Positions 34,722-45,328 of a stretch of DNA of 64,000 bases are shown here, in pieces. The translations under genes were made by a program, and so were the position numbers. Source of the DNA: Coleophoma eucalyptorum (taxonomy: Eukaryota > Ascomycota > Leotiomycetes > Helotiales > Dermateaceae); assembly GCA_026120035.1 (NCBI GenBank), contig JALRME010000008.1:372001-436000 (forward strand). The letters run 5' to 3'. The notes beneath the pieces were generated by a model. That model was given only the letters and a program-made list of their open reading frames with translations, did not search any database and was not told the origin of the DNA. Position 1 is the first letter of the stretch. Each line of letters starts with the position of its first letter.

Positions 34722-37130
34722 TTACCTAGGTCCTACGCCAATATTTGAACGTATAGGCTCTATATTGCCAAGCCAGGCATCCCACTGTGCCCAAGTGATG
34801 CCTTCACCATTAGGTGTCTCCAGCCAATAATCTTGAGCCATAATAGAATCCGTATCCAGGTTCATCTGGTCGGCTACTCTACCAGGTAAAAAGCCATCGT
34901 CTACAGTATTGCTGAGCCAGAATGCATCATCTTCAGTCCATGTGCTTCCTTGGACCGGATTTTCTGATTGAGTCGCTTCTATATACTGGTATGGTTGAGC
35001 TTCAATCAGCGTTTCGGCTGGTTTTGAAACGTTATCTGCCCATATTGTATTGGCGTCCGTTGTCATCAATCTGTTCTCTCCGTCCAGGGTTTCCTGTCTA
35101 TCTTGCCTACTGCTTCTCGCTATGACTGCTTCTCTTCTAGATTTGGCTCCTTCTTGTCTTTCTCGAAGCTTAGAAATATATCCTGGCTGGGGATCACAAA
35201 ATCTCCTGCCCTCCTTACCCAGAGCGGTCGCACGAGCATTGAATGCTTTCAAACAAAGATTCCCGACTGCCACGAAGATTGGTTTGTTGGTGCTTAGCAA
35301 CATTTCCGAATTGTTTTCATACAGGGTATCGATGAGTCGCCAAGCCTTTAAAGCATCTACGTGGAGGGGATTTGCCCGGAGTGTATCAAGGACATGGATG
35401 GCTGTGTGCCACTGGATAAAGTAGGGTACATGCCAAGCGAAGCCTCGAAGCTGCGGGCTTGACTGCATCATGTTGTACTGCTCTAACAACTGGACGACAA
35501 CATTCCAGACGAACTGCTGTTCGGACGCTGGAACCTCATCCTGGTTGACCCATTTGCGTGGATGATGAGTCAGGAATCGGATGAGGTTTATTGAGATCCT
35601 AGCGCCAAGCAGTGTCAAAAGTTGTAGTGGCTGAGAAGGGTCGCAGAATCTTGTATATTTGGTCTCAAACAGATCTTCAAGGTCCTTGGCAAAAACGTCC
35701 TTTATCTTCGCGTCGTTCATGGCAGCATATTCATCCGGTTTAAATTTAGTCTTACCTTCTTTATGCATTCTGGCTTTCTGAGCAGCAGCGAAGACAGGGA
35801 GCTCCGATCTCAACATACACCATATCATCTCAGTGGGCCTAGCCGATTCGGCCGCAGGTTCCTGCATTGCGGGGTACAAATCGCTGTCATTGGCGTTGGA
35901 AGGTAGCTTAGGAGTCGTCTCGTCGAGTTCGAAGTCTCGAAACTTGACCTGACCGACAAGCTCGGTGGCGCGGAAGTTGTGCAAGTTGAGTTGCCACCAG
36001 ATGCGTCGGCGAATCTCACTTTCAAAAGGCGACAGGCCTAGCAATGTGCCATCGAGGCGCATACCCATACCTTCCGCAATACGCATGGCAACTCCAGTAA
36101 GACTCCACACAGCACGTGGTTCATAGGCATCTCGTATCGACAGGATGTGAAGCATCAGCGCTTGTAAAACCACAATGCTAGTGCTGCTCATGAACCTCGC
36201 ACGCGACAATGCTGCCTTTGTAGCAGCGATGTAATGGGGAAGCAGTATCGACCGGGTTTGTCCAAGCAGCCGTTTACATTCGTCTTCAGTAAACGACAGG
36301 ACTGCCATACTATATATGGCGAACATGAGCGCTTCAAATCCTCGCGGGACATGCTTGATGTTAGTAATGGCTTTCTCAATCGCGGGCTGTAAGCTTGGTA
36401 CGTGCACCAGTTTCGTAAGAGGATTGACGTTTTCAATGAAAGTCTGCCATAACTGACGAATTTGTGCCGCGGGTGGGTGTGAGGATGTAGTCATAGATGT
36501 CTTCAGGCCCAGAACATAAGAAAAATCATCATTAGACATTCCATCGTCGCTTGCCTCGTTCGCCGAGTCCTCTTCCAAATTGTCCTCCTCGCTTTCATCG
36601 ATCTAACTATACCATCAGCACGTCCATATAGGTCTGGCTATTAGGCGATGGTATCGCACCTCTTCTGCCACTCTCGACCAGAAGATACTAGTGGAGACTT
36701 AGCTTTGTTTAACAGATTTGACAGATGTCGCTTACTTGTGCACAAGTTTAGAGCCTTTTGATCCATGTATCAGCTGAGGTTGAAAGTTTGTTGGTTGTGG
36801 CTCAGAAGAAGACGAGACTATTGGCAATTGCAAGTCCTTTTCCGGCAGGGTTTCAGCCTCCGAAGTGGCGGTCACTTGGTTGGGATCGATGCCTCTCTCA
36901 CGCAATAATGCTTCATAGTGCTTCAGTCGTCCCTCCACCAATTCATCCTTCACTGATTTCCGTTGCCTTCGAGGCGGCTTGGTTGGACGGAAAATGCACT
37001 GCACATTGTGTCTTACGCAGGCATTGCATGGATTTCGCTTGTCACACCTGACCTTCCGCTCAAAACAACGAATGCAGGCGAATGTGGGCTTGACTGCAGA
37101 TTCGATAGATGACGGTGCAGAAGAATTCAT
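34722..37130 (-). CDS. Zn2Cys6 transcription factor with fungal-specific TF domain
   Basis: Two exons, about 754 residues. The zinc cluster near residue 17 is CX2CX6CX5CX2CX6C (CIRCFERKVRC, then CNACVRHNVQC), followed by a basic linker (KPPRRQRK). The fungal_trans domain is recognised at LWQTFIENVNPLTKLVHVP and SEIRRRIWWQL. Exon 1 ends at the donor after 36736. The acceptor that keeps frame is after 36592, weaker than the nearby TTAG at 36603, so the junction is uncertain. I start at MNSSAPSS (37130); the open frame extends upstream, but that part looks non-coding. The gene is divergent from the FAD monooxygenase with 458 bp between starts, so it is a good candidate for its regulator. Confidence 0.88.
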
Positions 37131-37588
37131 TGCGAGCCATATATGAAGAATGGCCGAAAGTGAAAGTGAATGGTATAGTATCGCTGACATCAACAGCGTT
37201 ATCGCGGGGAATGTACACGTGACTACCATCCCCAAGGCAGCAACTTTTATGGGTTGCGTGAAGGGGGAGGCCGGAGAAAGGAGTATGAATGATTTAATTG
37301 GTGGGGATTTTGGATTTCGGCGCCCGAGCCTCAGAATCCCCGAGCTCAAAATCCCCGAGCCGAGCCTTACTCTTTCTGGATCCAAGGAAACACATTCGAA
37401 CAACATTACCTGGAGCAAACCGAAAGTTCAGCAAAAGTACATGACGACACATAAGAAATACACCTCGATTGTTCCGCTAGCGCTTACACGATGAATGCTC
37501 TTGAGCATTGCTGTCGAAAGTATAAGTATCTCTGCTATGTCCTCCATAACTCGCTTCAGATATCAAAGTCAACCGACAACACAGAACA
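37131..37588. promoter_or_regulatory. Shared divergent promoter of a Zn2Cys6 regulator and the FAD monooxygenase
   Basis: 458 bp between two start codons. Contains TCGGCGCCCGA at 37317-37327, which fits the TCG-N5-CGA pattern bound by AflR-type zinc-cluster proteins, and three CCCGAGC copies starting at 37323, 37339 and 37354; the last two are within identical AATCCCCGAGC words. Such short sites also occur by chance. Confidence 0.5.
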
Positions 37589-38827
37589 ATGTCTGTAACC
37601 ACACCCAAACTGAGAGTTCTTATTGCTGGGGCAGGTATCGCTGGGCCATGTCTCGCATATTGGCTTGCCCGAACTCGACTTGATATATCCATCAAAATCA
37701 TCGAACGGTCCCCTGTCCCGCGCGTCACAGGCCAGGCGCTCGACATCCATGGGGCAGCAGTGGAAATCGTCAAGAAAATGAAACTGGAGGAGGCCGTTCG
37801 CTCTCGCCATACAACTGAGGAAGGCACAATTATGTTGAATTCGTCGGGAAAGACTTTTGCTCGGTTTACTGCTGGCGATACCTTCACGGCGGATTACGAA
37901 ATCCTGAGGGCTGACTTGGCAGGACTTTTCATGGAAGTCACCGAGCGCTTGGACAACGTCCAGTACCTGTACGGAGATTCTATCAGTTCTCTTGAACAAA
38001 CGGATCAAGAGGTCAATGTTACCTTCACCAAGGGATCACAAGATACATTTGATTTAGTTGTTGCCGCAGACGGGTCGACATCGCAAACTCGCCCGCTGAT
38101 CTTGGGCAAAGAGGTTCTCAAGGACAGTTACCACTTCCTCGGCCAGTATATTGCCTTCTTCAGTATTCCAAGTTTGCCGCAAGATCCAAAGCTCTGGCAG
38201 ACGTATAGCACCTTGAAAGGTCTCGGTCTTATGATCCGTCCACATCGGAATACATCTACCATGGGAGCATATATGTGCATTACCATGCCTGCACATGAGC
38301 AACGGGACCCTCACGTTGAAGCTGCTATAGACAATGGGGTCTTAGAGAAAAAGCGTATCCTTCGCGAGTACTTTGAGAATGCCGGCTGGGAAGCCAAGCG
38401 GATATTAAACGGAATGGACTCTGCAGAGGACTTCTATATGAGCAGGGCAGCACAGGTCAAGCTCCCAAAATGGACGAACGGACGTGCCCTCGTGCTCGGA
38501 GATGCTGCCTGGGCAACCTTTGGTATTGGAACGAGTCTAGCGATCGAGGGTGCTTATATCCTGGCGGGAGAGCTGTCAAGGATACAAAATAGCAGCGACA
38601 TCCCGAGGGCCCTAGAGAAATATGAGGAGGTCTTTCGTCCATCTTACAATAAAATGGAAGCCCTTCCACCGGGTTATCCACAGCTTTTATTTCCACAGAC
38701 TATTTGGGGCCTGCGGTTGAGAAACTCCATATTGTGGCTTATAAGCAAGATAAGGTTGCACAAACTGTTTCAGGGTGGCTCAGGGACTGTTTGGAAACTG
38801 CCAACTTATGATTGGAAAGACGTCTAA
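37589..38827 (+). CDS. FAD-dependent monooxygenase (PHBH/TetX-like, group A)
   Basis: Intron-free, 412 residues. The N-terminus has LRVLIAGAGIAGPCLAYWLA (GxGxxG for the FAD adenosine), followed by IIERSP. A second FAD motif, ALVLGDAAW, is followed by GIGTSLAIEGAYILAGEL. This is the aromatic-hydroxylase/TetX-like class common in fungal secondary metabolism. The DG motif is seen as VVAADGSTSQTR. No membrane anchor. Substrate unknown; hydroxylation or epoxidation of a pathway intermediate is the likely role, given the neighbouring regulators. Confidence 0.92.
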   Translation: MSVTTPKLRVLIAGAGIAGPCLAYWLARTRLDISIKIIERSPVPRVTGQALDIHGAAVEIVKKMKLEEAVRSRHTTEEGTIMLNSSGKTFARFTAGDTFTADYEILRADLAGLFMEVTERLDNVQYLYGDSISSLEQTDQEVNVTFTKGSQDTFDLVVAADGSTSQTRPLILGKEVLKDSYHFLGQYIAFFSIPSLPQDPKLWQTYSTLKGLGLMIRPHRNTSTMGAYMCITMPAHEQRDPHVEAAIDNGVLEKKRILREYFENAGWEAKRILNGMDSAEDFYMSRAAQVKLPKWTNGRALVLGDAAWATFGIGTSLAIEGAYILAGELSRIQNSSDIPRALEKYEEVFRPSYNKMEALPPGYPQLLFPQTIWGLRLRNSILWLISKIRLHKLFQGGSGTVWKLPTYDWKDV

Positions 38828-39633
38828 CAGAGGGATAATTGTGATTTTGGGATGGTGTGCCAATTTTCAGAATTTATTTCGTTGATAAGTTACGGTTAAG
38901 GTCGCGGAGGTGTAGCTTACAATAAACCAGGCGTATATACAATAATAATGCTAGATTAACACAACGATAATATTATTCATTCTCAACTTACGATATCAGT
39001 CAAACATCTATCTATTTTCCACTGCATTCGGCTATACTATACCTTTCAATGTGGACACTGTGTTCTATAACGGAAGTATGACGCATAAGTAATGTATTGT
39101 CATGCCATGCTGTGTAACACGACAGGATATCGTAACGTAAATTTATTCCTTCTACCTTCCTTCTCTATACCTCTAATTTGACTTCTGCAACCATGTATTT
39201 ATGGTACAAAATATCCCTTCGATTCTCTGTCGAGGAACTAATTAATCCGATCTAGTCCTCAGAAAGTTCCCTATGAGCTGATTTTGAGATAAAGCTATTC
39301 TACTAAACCTCAAGTACTGATAGAACGGAATTTTTCAATTATACATTACTTTAAGGTCTTAGTCTTACGTCTATGGGCGGGGTGTTGTACAATATGTATT
39401 GCTTGGTCGAATTGGATTATCGCAATCACTTGTTATATCCGAGCTTTAGTACTGGAGCTGGCGTAAAGCTGAGGTATTACGACATACCCCTTGGTTTCGT
39501 TACGGCTTAGCCTTATACTCGTTTCTTTCTTCTTTAAAAAGAAGGTCCTCTTTTCTTGAATTTGCTCTTTCTTTTAAGACCTAGGAATGCAATTCCAACA
39601 CTGGGTTGATATGTCTAATAGTATCTGGGGTGC
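38828..39633. other. Intergenic between convergent genes
   Basis: AT-rich with a pyrimidine/purine palindrome (CTTCTTTAAAAAGAAG) near 39530. No coding signal. Confidence 0.4.
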
Positions 39634-41163
39634 TCAAGGGGTGACAATGAAAGCAGGTCCATCGTCAATAATGTCAAATAAAAGTCTGGTAGATCCAGAA
39701 CGCCTTTCCGCCCACACATGCTCGACCAAGGCCGACATCTTCACACCAGATACTGGTGCCGCAGCCGATAATGCGATCATATTCCATATCTTCTTCGACA
39801 AGCTTGGAATCTCAAGTGCGGCCATAAAAACAGGGAAGACAACATTCATCAACGTCGTCCCAGGCTCAACCAAAGCCGAGTAATTAGAGAAGTCGAAAAT
39901 GATGCTAAGTGCATGAGAGCTGGCAACATCGTCTGATGTCCCTATAGGATTCAGAATACGGTGGCATACCAGCATACCGGCTGTCCGATACATCGACGCT
40001 TGAGCTTCCATCCTGAGGATTTCTTGACTTGAAAAGCTATTGGTAAAGTTCGACGGGCGCTCTGGCGCCCAGGAGATCAGCTTTTGCCGGACTTGCTCAA
40101 CTAGACTGATGTCTATTTCCGAGCTTATTTGAGTCTGGGATGTAAGCGCATGACTTGCTTTGCACAAGTCGTAGAATATCGGCAGCAACGTCGTGCAAAG
40201 CCCTGCCATACGGTCGACGATAAGAGGATCTGTGGAAACATATTTAATAACAGGGATGTCACGTTTCAATAGACAGTTTACTGTGTCCCAGAGAATGGAA
40301 GTGATAGTGACCGGATCCAGTAAGGGATTCCCCAAAAGCCCTTGATACCATGGTAGAATAGCCGTGAGGGAATAACGCAAAATGAAGAGTGAGCCGGTAC
40401 AGTTGGTCAGCAAATCAAATGCTGCCAGGACTTGTCCAAGACCGATAATAGCAATCGCATCCTCAATCCCAGTGACCCGTGCAGTTCGAAGTTTTCGCAG
40501 AGATCTACTGCCTTTGGTAAAGTCTATCTCCCTCGATGATCCGGCACTGTTCTTGGAACCTATAATAACTGCTTCCAATCCCTTCAAAATATCGTGTAGA
40601 AGGGATGGTGAACACGAATAGGAACGTTTGATCGCGACACGAAAGTCCCATGCAAAACTGGGTCCGAGCATGAAGATCTTATATTTCTCGTAAAACTGAC
40701 ACATGACTTGAGGTGAATCTGGGTCAAATGCGGATTCCTCAGGGAACATGAGTTGGTCGTAGAGACTTTGACTCTGAGCTGATGTCTGATATACCAAAGA
40801 ATCGTAGATTTGGCCGATATGCGAGTCTGATGCGTGATCCGGAATAGGTTCGCTATCCTCACGGTTGACGACAGTGACCTCAGAGGGCAGATTGGAAAAT
40901 TGGATCGTATCGTTTTCTGGGAATGACTCGCTCTCCTTCGGGATAATTGATGTACTCCCAGTACTCTCGACCTCCCAGATCTGAACAGAGACCCGCGGAC
41001 CAAGAGACCTGACTTGTGGCCGTCTTCCCTGTCGAAGTCGTGTACGAAGTGTCGTGCATGCTGCAGCAGATCGTTCACACTCTATACACCTCTCCGTGAG
41101 ATCGTCAAATATACATTTCTGTTTATATTTATAACACCTATCACATGCCCTCCGATTAGGCAT
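39634..41163 (-). CDS. Zn2Cys6 transcription factor
   Basis: Intron-free, 509 residues, starting at the ATG of MPNRRACDRC. The zinc cluster is at the extreme N-terminus with spacing CX2CX6CX8CX2CX6C (CDRCYKYKQKC, then CIECERSAAAC) and a basic linker RTRLRQGRRP. The rest is helical with no clear second domain, as in many small pathway-specific regulators. It lies between the monooxygenase and the threonine aldolase. A longer third gap (eight residues) distinguishes it from the other regulators here. Target genes are unknown. Confidence 0.9.
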   Translation of the reverse strand: MPNRRACDRCYKYKQKCIFDDLTERCIECERSAAACTTLRTRLRQGRRPQVRSLGPRVSVQIWEVESTGSTSIIPKESESFPENDTIQFSNLPSEVTVVNREDSEPIPDHASDSHIGQIYDSLVYQTSAQSQSLYDQLMFPEESAFDPDSPQVMCQFYEKYKIFMLGPSFAWDFRVAIKRSYSCSPSLLHDILKGLEAVIIGSKNSAGSSREIDFTKGSRSLRKLRTARVTGIEDAIAIIGLGQVLAAFDLLTNCTGSLFILRYSLTAILPWYQGLLGNPLLDPVTITSILWDTVNCLLKRDIPVIKYVSTDPLIVDRMAGLCTTLLPIFYDLCKASHALTSQTQISSEIDISLVEQVRQKLISWAPERPSNFTNSFSSQEILRMEAQASMYRTAGMLVCHRILNPIGTSDDVASSHALSIIFDFSNYSALVEPGTTLMNVVFPVFMAALEIPSLSKKIWNMIALSAAAPVSGVKMSALVEHVWAERRSGSTRLLFDIIDDGPAFIVTP

Positions 41164-41549
41164 TCTTTAGGTTGCACTCAATGAATTCAATTCTGTCGAA
41201 GAGTCAAATGATTGTCACTGGTCAAAGGAAGGGTTATCGAGGTTCAAAATAGGAGATTGCATTATGTCAGCCTCGCGCGCCACGATCACCAGGATGGACC
41301 TTCAAACTTCGGCTAATTATATTTAAGGGCCGGTACACTCAAGTTCATGCATGTACATGGGCCATGCCCAAAACTGAAGAACAAAGTCAAAGATGTGAGA
41401 TATAAGTTGATATTTATAAAAGTTTAGAGACACGGGTTATTTGCTCTTTTCGCGCCAGCGACCTTAGCTATATGCAAATCATCAACGAATGAAAGGTTAG
41501 AACAGCACCCATCGACTATATCTGCTCTAATGTAGACTATCAAATCAGA
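41164..41549. other. Intergenic, promoter of regulator
   Basis: Short region between the regulator's start and the aldolase's stop. Nothing recognised. Confidence 0.4.
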
Positions 41550-42791
41550 TCAGAGATTTTCCTTTTCAACCTGTTGTTGCTCAAGCTTATGGGCCGCAAT
41601 GGCAGCGAAAAGCCTTCCGACGCGTTCTATCGCTTCATCCGATATTTCTAGGCAAAGTATTGGCCTTCAGCGTATCTATGCATGGCTCGGGGGAACGACT
41701 TACGGTAATGAATGACGACTCGCTGATTTTTGATCTCGACGCCATGCTCATACGACATCTTGATCAGGTCAGGAATCGACAGTCTCGCATCTTCAATGTC
41801 TATGAATACCATGCAAGTCTCGGTCGGACCCAGCAGCTTTCCCCCAGATTGAAGCCAGAGCTCTTCCACTCGCTTCGCATTGCGGTGGCACTGAATTAGA
41901 CGGGAGCCTTTACCATCGGTGCGGTCTCCAAAGTTCTGTTTGAGAGCAACCCGAGCCATAGCTGCAAGAAACCCAGATTGATGCACCCCTCCTCCCAGGC
42001 TCTGCCGAACCCTTCTCGCCCGCAAGACCGAAGTTTTGCTGCCAACCAGCCCGCCTCCAAGGGGAGCGCCGAGCGTTTTCGAAAAGCAGAGAGATACTGT
42101 GTCAAACTCTTTGCAGAAGTCTTCGAGAGTACCCGCACCCGTGATCACGGCATCGAAAATCCGAGTCCCATCCATATGCATTTTAATGCCGTTTTCGCGG
42201 GCGAAGGCCGAGATCCTGCGGATTTCCTCCAGTGGCATCACCAGTCCGTTACAAGTATTCTCTAGACAGATAACTTTCGTGGGGCTGAATGGAATGTAAT
42301 CAGATTCTAGAACAACCTTTTCTTTGATTTCTTCCAACATCAAATATTTCGAGTTTCGTGGTTCGACGACTTGCATAGTTGCGCCTGTCAAGTTGGAGAC
42401 TCCTCCGGCTTCGTAGTGAAGAATGTGTGAACGGGAGTCCACGATCACGCTGTACGGTGGCTGTTGGAGAAGGGCCCGCATAGCGAGCTGGTTTGCCATG
42501 GTCGCTGAAAGCACGAAAAGGCCAGCCTCGTGCCCGGTAAGTCGGGTGATCTCAGCTTGGAGATTATTAGTTGTCGGATCTTCTCCAAGGACATCATCCT
42601 GAAAGGTTGCGGTTGAAGCAGCCGCCCACATTTCTGCGGTAGGTATCGTCAAGCCATCGCCTAAAGATTGTTTAGAAAAGGCGAAGTGAGAAAGGCGATA
42701 TGGTGTACTTACTGCGAAAATCGAATTCTGCTGGTGGGGTTACGTGAGCTTCGCCGACAGGGTGTAGTACTTCTATTGGAGCAGTCGGCAT
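41550..42791 (-). CDS. L-threonine aldolase-like PLP enzyme (beta-eliminating lyase family)
   Basis: Three exons (42791-42713, 42660-41704, 41647-41550) join in frame to 377 residues. The fold type I core is clear: GHEAGLFVLSATMANQLA, DSRSHILHYEAGG, HMDGTRIFDA and the PLP lysine in CFSKTLGAPLGGGLVG. Threonine aldolases cleave threonine or allo-threonine to glycine and acetaldehyde, and related enzymes build beta-hydroxy amino acids in reverse. Reading through the last intron gives an apparent stop at 41648; splicing instead adds the expected helical C-terminus QISDEAIERVGRLFAA. The setting beside an acyltransferase, a monooxygenase and regulators suggests a pathway role rather than housekeeping, but that is inference. 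Confidence 0.93.
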
Positions 42792-43622
42792 TGTGAATTA
42801 CTTTACACTTAATTGTTGGATACAAATATGATGGCAGTAGCAGAGACTTGTATTGCGATCTAGTCTTGGATAAAAATTTGAGGTTTGGCTGCAGAGATGT
42901 CCTGAATCTATAGTTCTTGGAGATGAACGTATGATTAGTCGCTAAATCTGACTCATCTTTGAAGGTATGGTACTGTTCCAGAAATAAAAATCGCAAAAAG
43001 GGGACCATATATCACTCATTGGACTTCCATCATGACGAGGGGATTGGGTAAACAACAAACAAACCAGCCTTGGGAGAATCCACTATCTTGATGCTTCGAT
43101 TAAGATCACGCTCAGCGGATAAGGTCTTATAAAGCAGCAATGGAACCAGGCAGCTTTAGTTATAATTGACCGGTTTTAGACCAATTTCGAGCGCTGAACC
43201 AATTCGCTACAGCCCTAGAAAACGCATCGCTTACTTGACTTTGACTTGACGTGCCTATACCGTGAAGGACCCACCGGAAACTTACTTCCTAATTCGGAAA
43301 AGCGTACAACTGCTCGGATCAACAACTCTGGTTCGATCTTGAGGTCAGATCTTCCCCTGCAGCATGCACAACGGATCCGAGTTGTATCAATGGAACAATC
43401 ATCAGCTCCGATCTTGACTTGACAGGAAAGATCTCTCCGTCTCGAAGAGTGAGCCAGTGCATCGCAATCTTCAACTACCCCTGAAAACAGCATAAAGTCA
43501 CGGGGTTTCGCACTCGATTTGACTCTCTAACAAGCTTTCACTCATTCCTGTTGTAACTGGGCTTTTGTTTGCGCATTGCGAACCAGCCACCTATTAAGAA
43601 TAAATCCACTATTGTGTTAAGT
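42792..43622. other. Intergenic, divergent promoter region
   Basis: 831 bp between the aldolase and acyltransferase starts. The word TTGACTTGAC occurs twice (near 43239 and 43415) and TCGGATC/GATCCGA form a spaced inverted pair (about 43315 and 43373). No coding signal. Confidence 0.45.
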
Positions 43623-45099
43623 ATGTGGTTTTTCGGGTCTAACGACCCCATTGACGAAAACTATCTACGAGCCGCCAGTAAGTCTCCTTTCCTGCCCAGT
43701 GATAGTAAGCTGACACTGCTTAGGCCCGAACGAGCGCCGATGCATTACCCGTGAATCTCTTGGGTTCTACCGTGCTCTGGTAATAGGTGGAATATACGAG
43801 TTCAGCGATCTCGCAAATTTGAAGTCTACATCCACATACGCTCATGCGTTACAAACTTGCATCAATCAGCACCCCGTGCTGGCAACTACCATTGAGAAGG
43901 CAGAAACCGAAGCACCATATTTTGCCTTCTGTCCCCACCTGGACCTGAGTCAACATATCCAAATCAGGGTCCCCGAAAATGGTGCCGAGAGTGAAGTCAA
44001 ATCGATAGAAAAGGCACTGCCAAGTATCCTAGATGAAGCGTGGTCCAATTCAATTCCGCCGTGGAAGATTGTCATCTTGCCCTTCTCTGATAAGAGGTGT
44101 TTTATTGCTTTCTCTTTCTCGCATGGCCTAGGTGACGGAATGGCCGGCATTGCTTTCCATCGGACATTTCTCGACGCTCTCCAAGAGCCACCCGTCGAGA
44201 AGGGGCTCATATGTATACCCGAACGAAAGCAATTGAGCCCTGCATTTGACACGCCCGAGGCTCTCCCCATCTCCTGGTCTTATCTTCTTTCGCCACTTCT
44301 TGGTGCATACCTTCCCAAATTTCTTGCATCTCTACTCGGTTTCCGCGCTGCAGCGAGTATCATCACCCCTGGTACCTGGACTGGGACCCCAATCTTCCTG
44401 GCTGATGAACACTGTACCGCAATTGAAATCATATCCATCAATAGCTCCACGGTTGAAGCAGCATTGACAGCATGCCGGAAGAATGGCGCAAAGATGACTG
44501 GATTCATTCATCAACTAGTTATCACAGCTTTATCGGAGTCGCTGCCTCAGCCGCACAAGTTTGATAATCTTGCCACGGGAACAGCTATGAACTTGCGCAG
44601 GGCCGTCGGCATTAAGAATGATGAAATGGGCCTTTTCGTATCGGGTTTATACGACAGTCATTCTCTAGAGAAACCGAACTCAGACACACGCCGTGGATTT
44701 TCCTGGGCGAAGCCTAGAGCGATCACTGACAAGCTGGCTGCGAGCTCCAAAACGCTCAACGACCAGCCCATTGGCCTCCTGAGATATCTAAATAATATGC
44801 GCTCGTGGACATCTTCGAGAATCGGCGACGCGCGAGATTCCTCTTACGAAATTAGCAATCTACTGGCTTTCAAGCCACTGGGCTCTGTTGAAAACTGTGC
44901 TATAACCGAGATGGTGTTTTGCCAACCAGCGGCCGTCGCGGGGCCGCCGTTGACTTTCAATGTGGTGAGCGCTGTTGGTGGACCTATGAATATTACTGTT
45001 AACTGGCAGCCTGGAGCTTTGGGTTTGGGCTCACACGATGAAGAAGCTGATTTTGTCGGGAAGGTGTGTCAGAACATAAAACGAGGCTTCATCTTATAA
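43623..45099 (+). CDS. Alcohol acetyltransferase/condensation-like acyltransferase (HxxxD)
   Basis: Two exons (43623-43677, 43724-45099) join in frame to 476 residues. The fungal acyltransferase pattern is present: ERRCITRESLGFYRALVIGG near the start, then the catalytic motif HGLGDG (HxxxD-type) within FSFSHGLGDGMAG, and a C-terminal TFNVVSAVGG. This CoA-dependent acyltransferase superfamily includes yeast alcohol acetyltransferases and stand-alone acyl transferases of secondary metabolism. It would acylate a hydroxyl or amine of a small molecule. It is divergent from the threonine aldolase. Acyl donor and acceptor are unknown. Confidence 0.88.
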
Positions 45100-45328
45100 G
45101 TGAGGCGTTGTACTCTATTACTGTATTCTTGATCTAGAGGTCTCTGGAGCGGCTGTTTGGTATAGCTATAAATTTTTATAACTCCCTTAGTAATGAAAAC
45201 CTACTTCGATAATGTAACCTCATGTGATTATATCACATATAGATTTTATCAAATTACATTAGGTGCAATTGGCTCTTTCTTGTATATTTTACCCTAGAAA
45301 GGCGACCTAATCCATTGTGGAAGTAAAG

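Noticed and set aside
34922..35424. Plus-strand open frames across the regulator at 34.7 kb
   Set aside because: Antisense shadows of a clearly coding fungal_trans domain.
37131..37418. N-terminal extension of the regulator at 34.7-37.1 kb
   Set aside because: The extra 96 residues overlap the divergent promoter, are hydrophobic and atypical, and the ATG at 37130 places the zinc cluster at the usual distance.
41648..41703. Apparent stop of the threonine aldolase at 41648
   Set aside because: Falls inside a GT-AG intron; splicing to 41647 adds the expected C-terminal helix and keeps frame.
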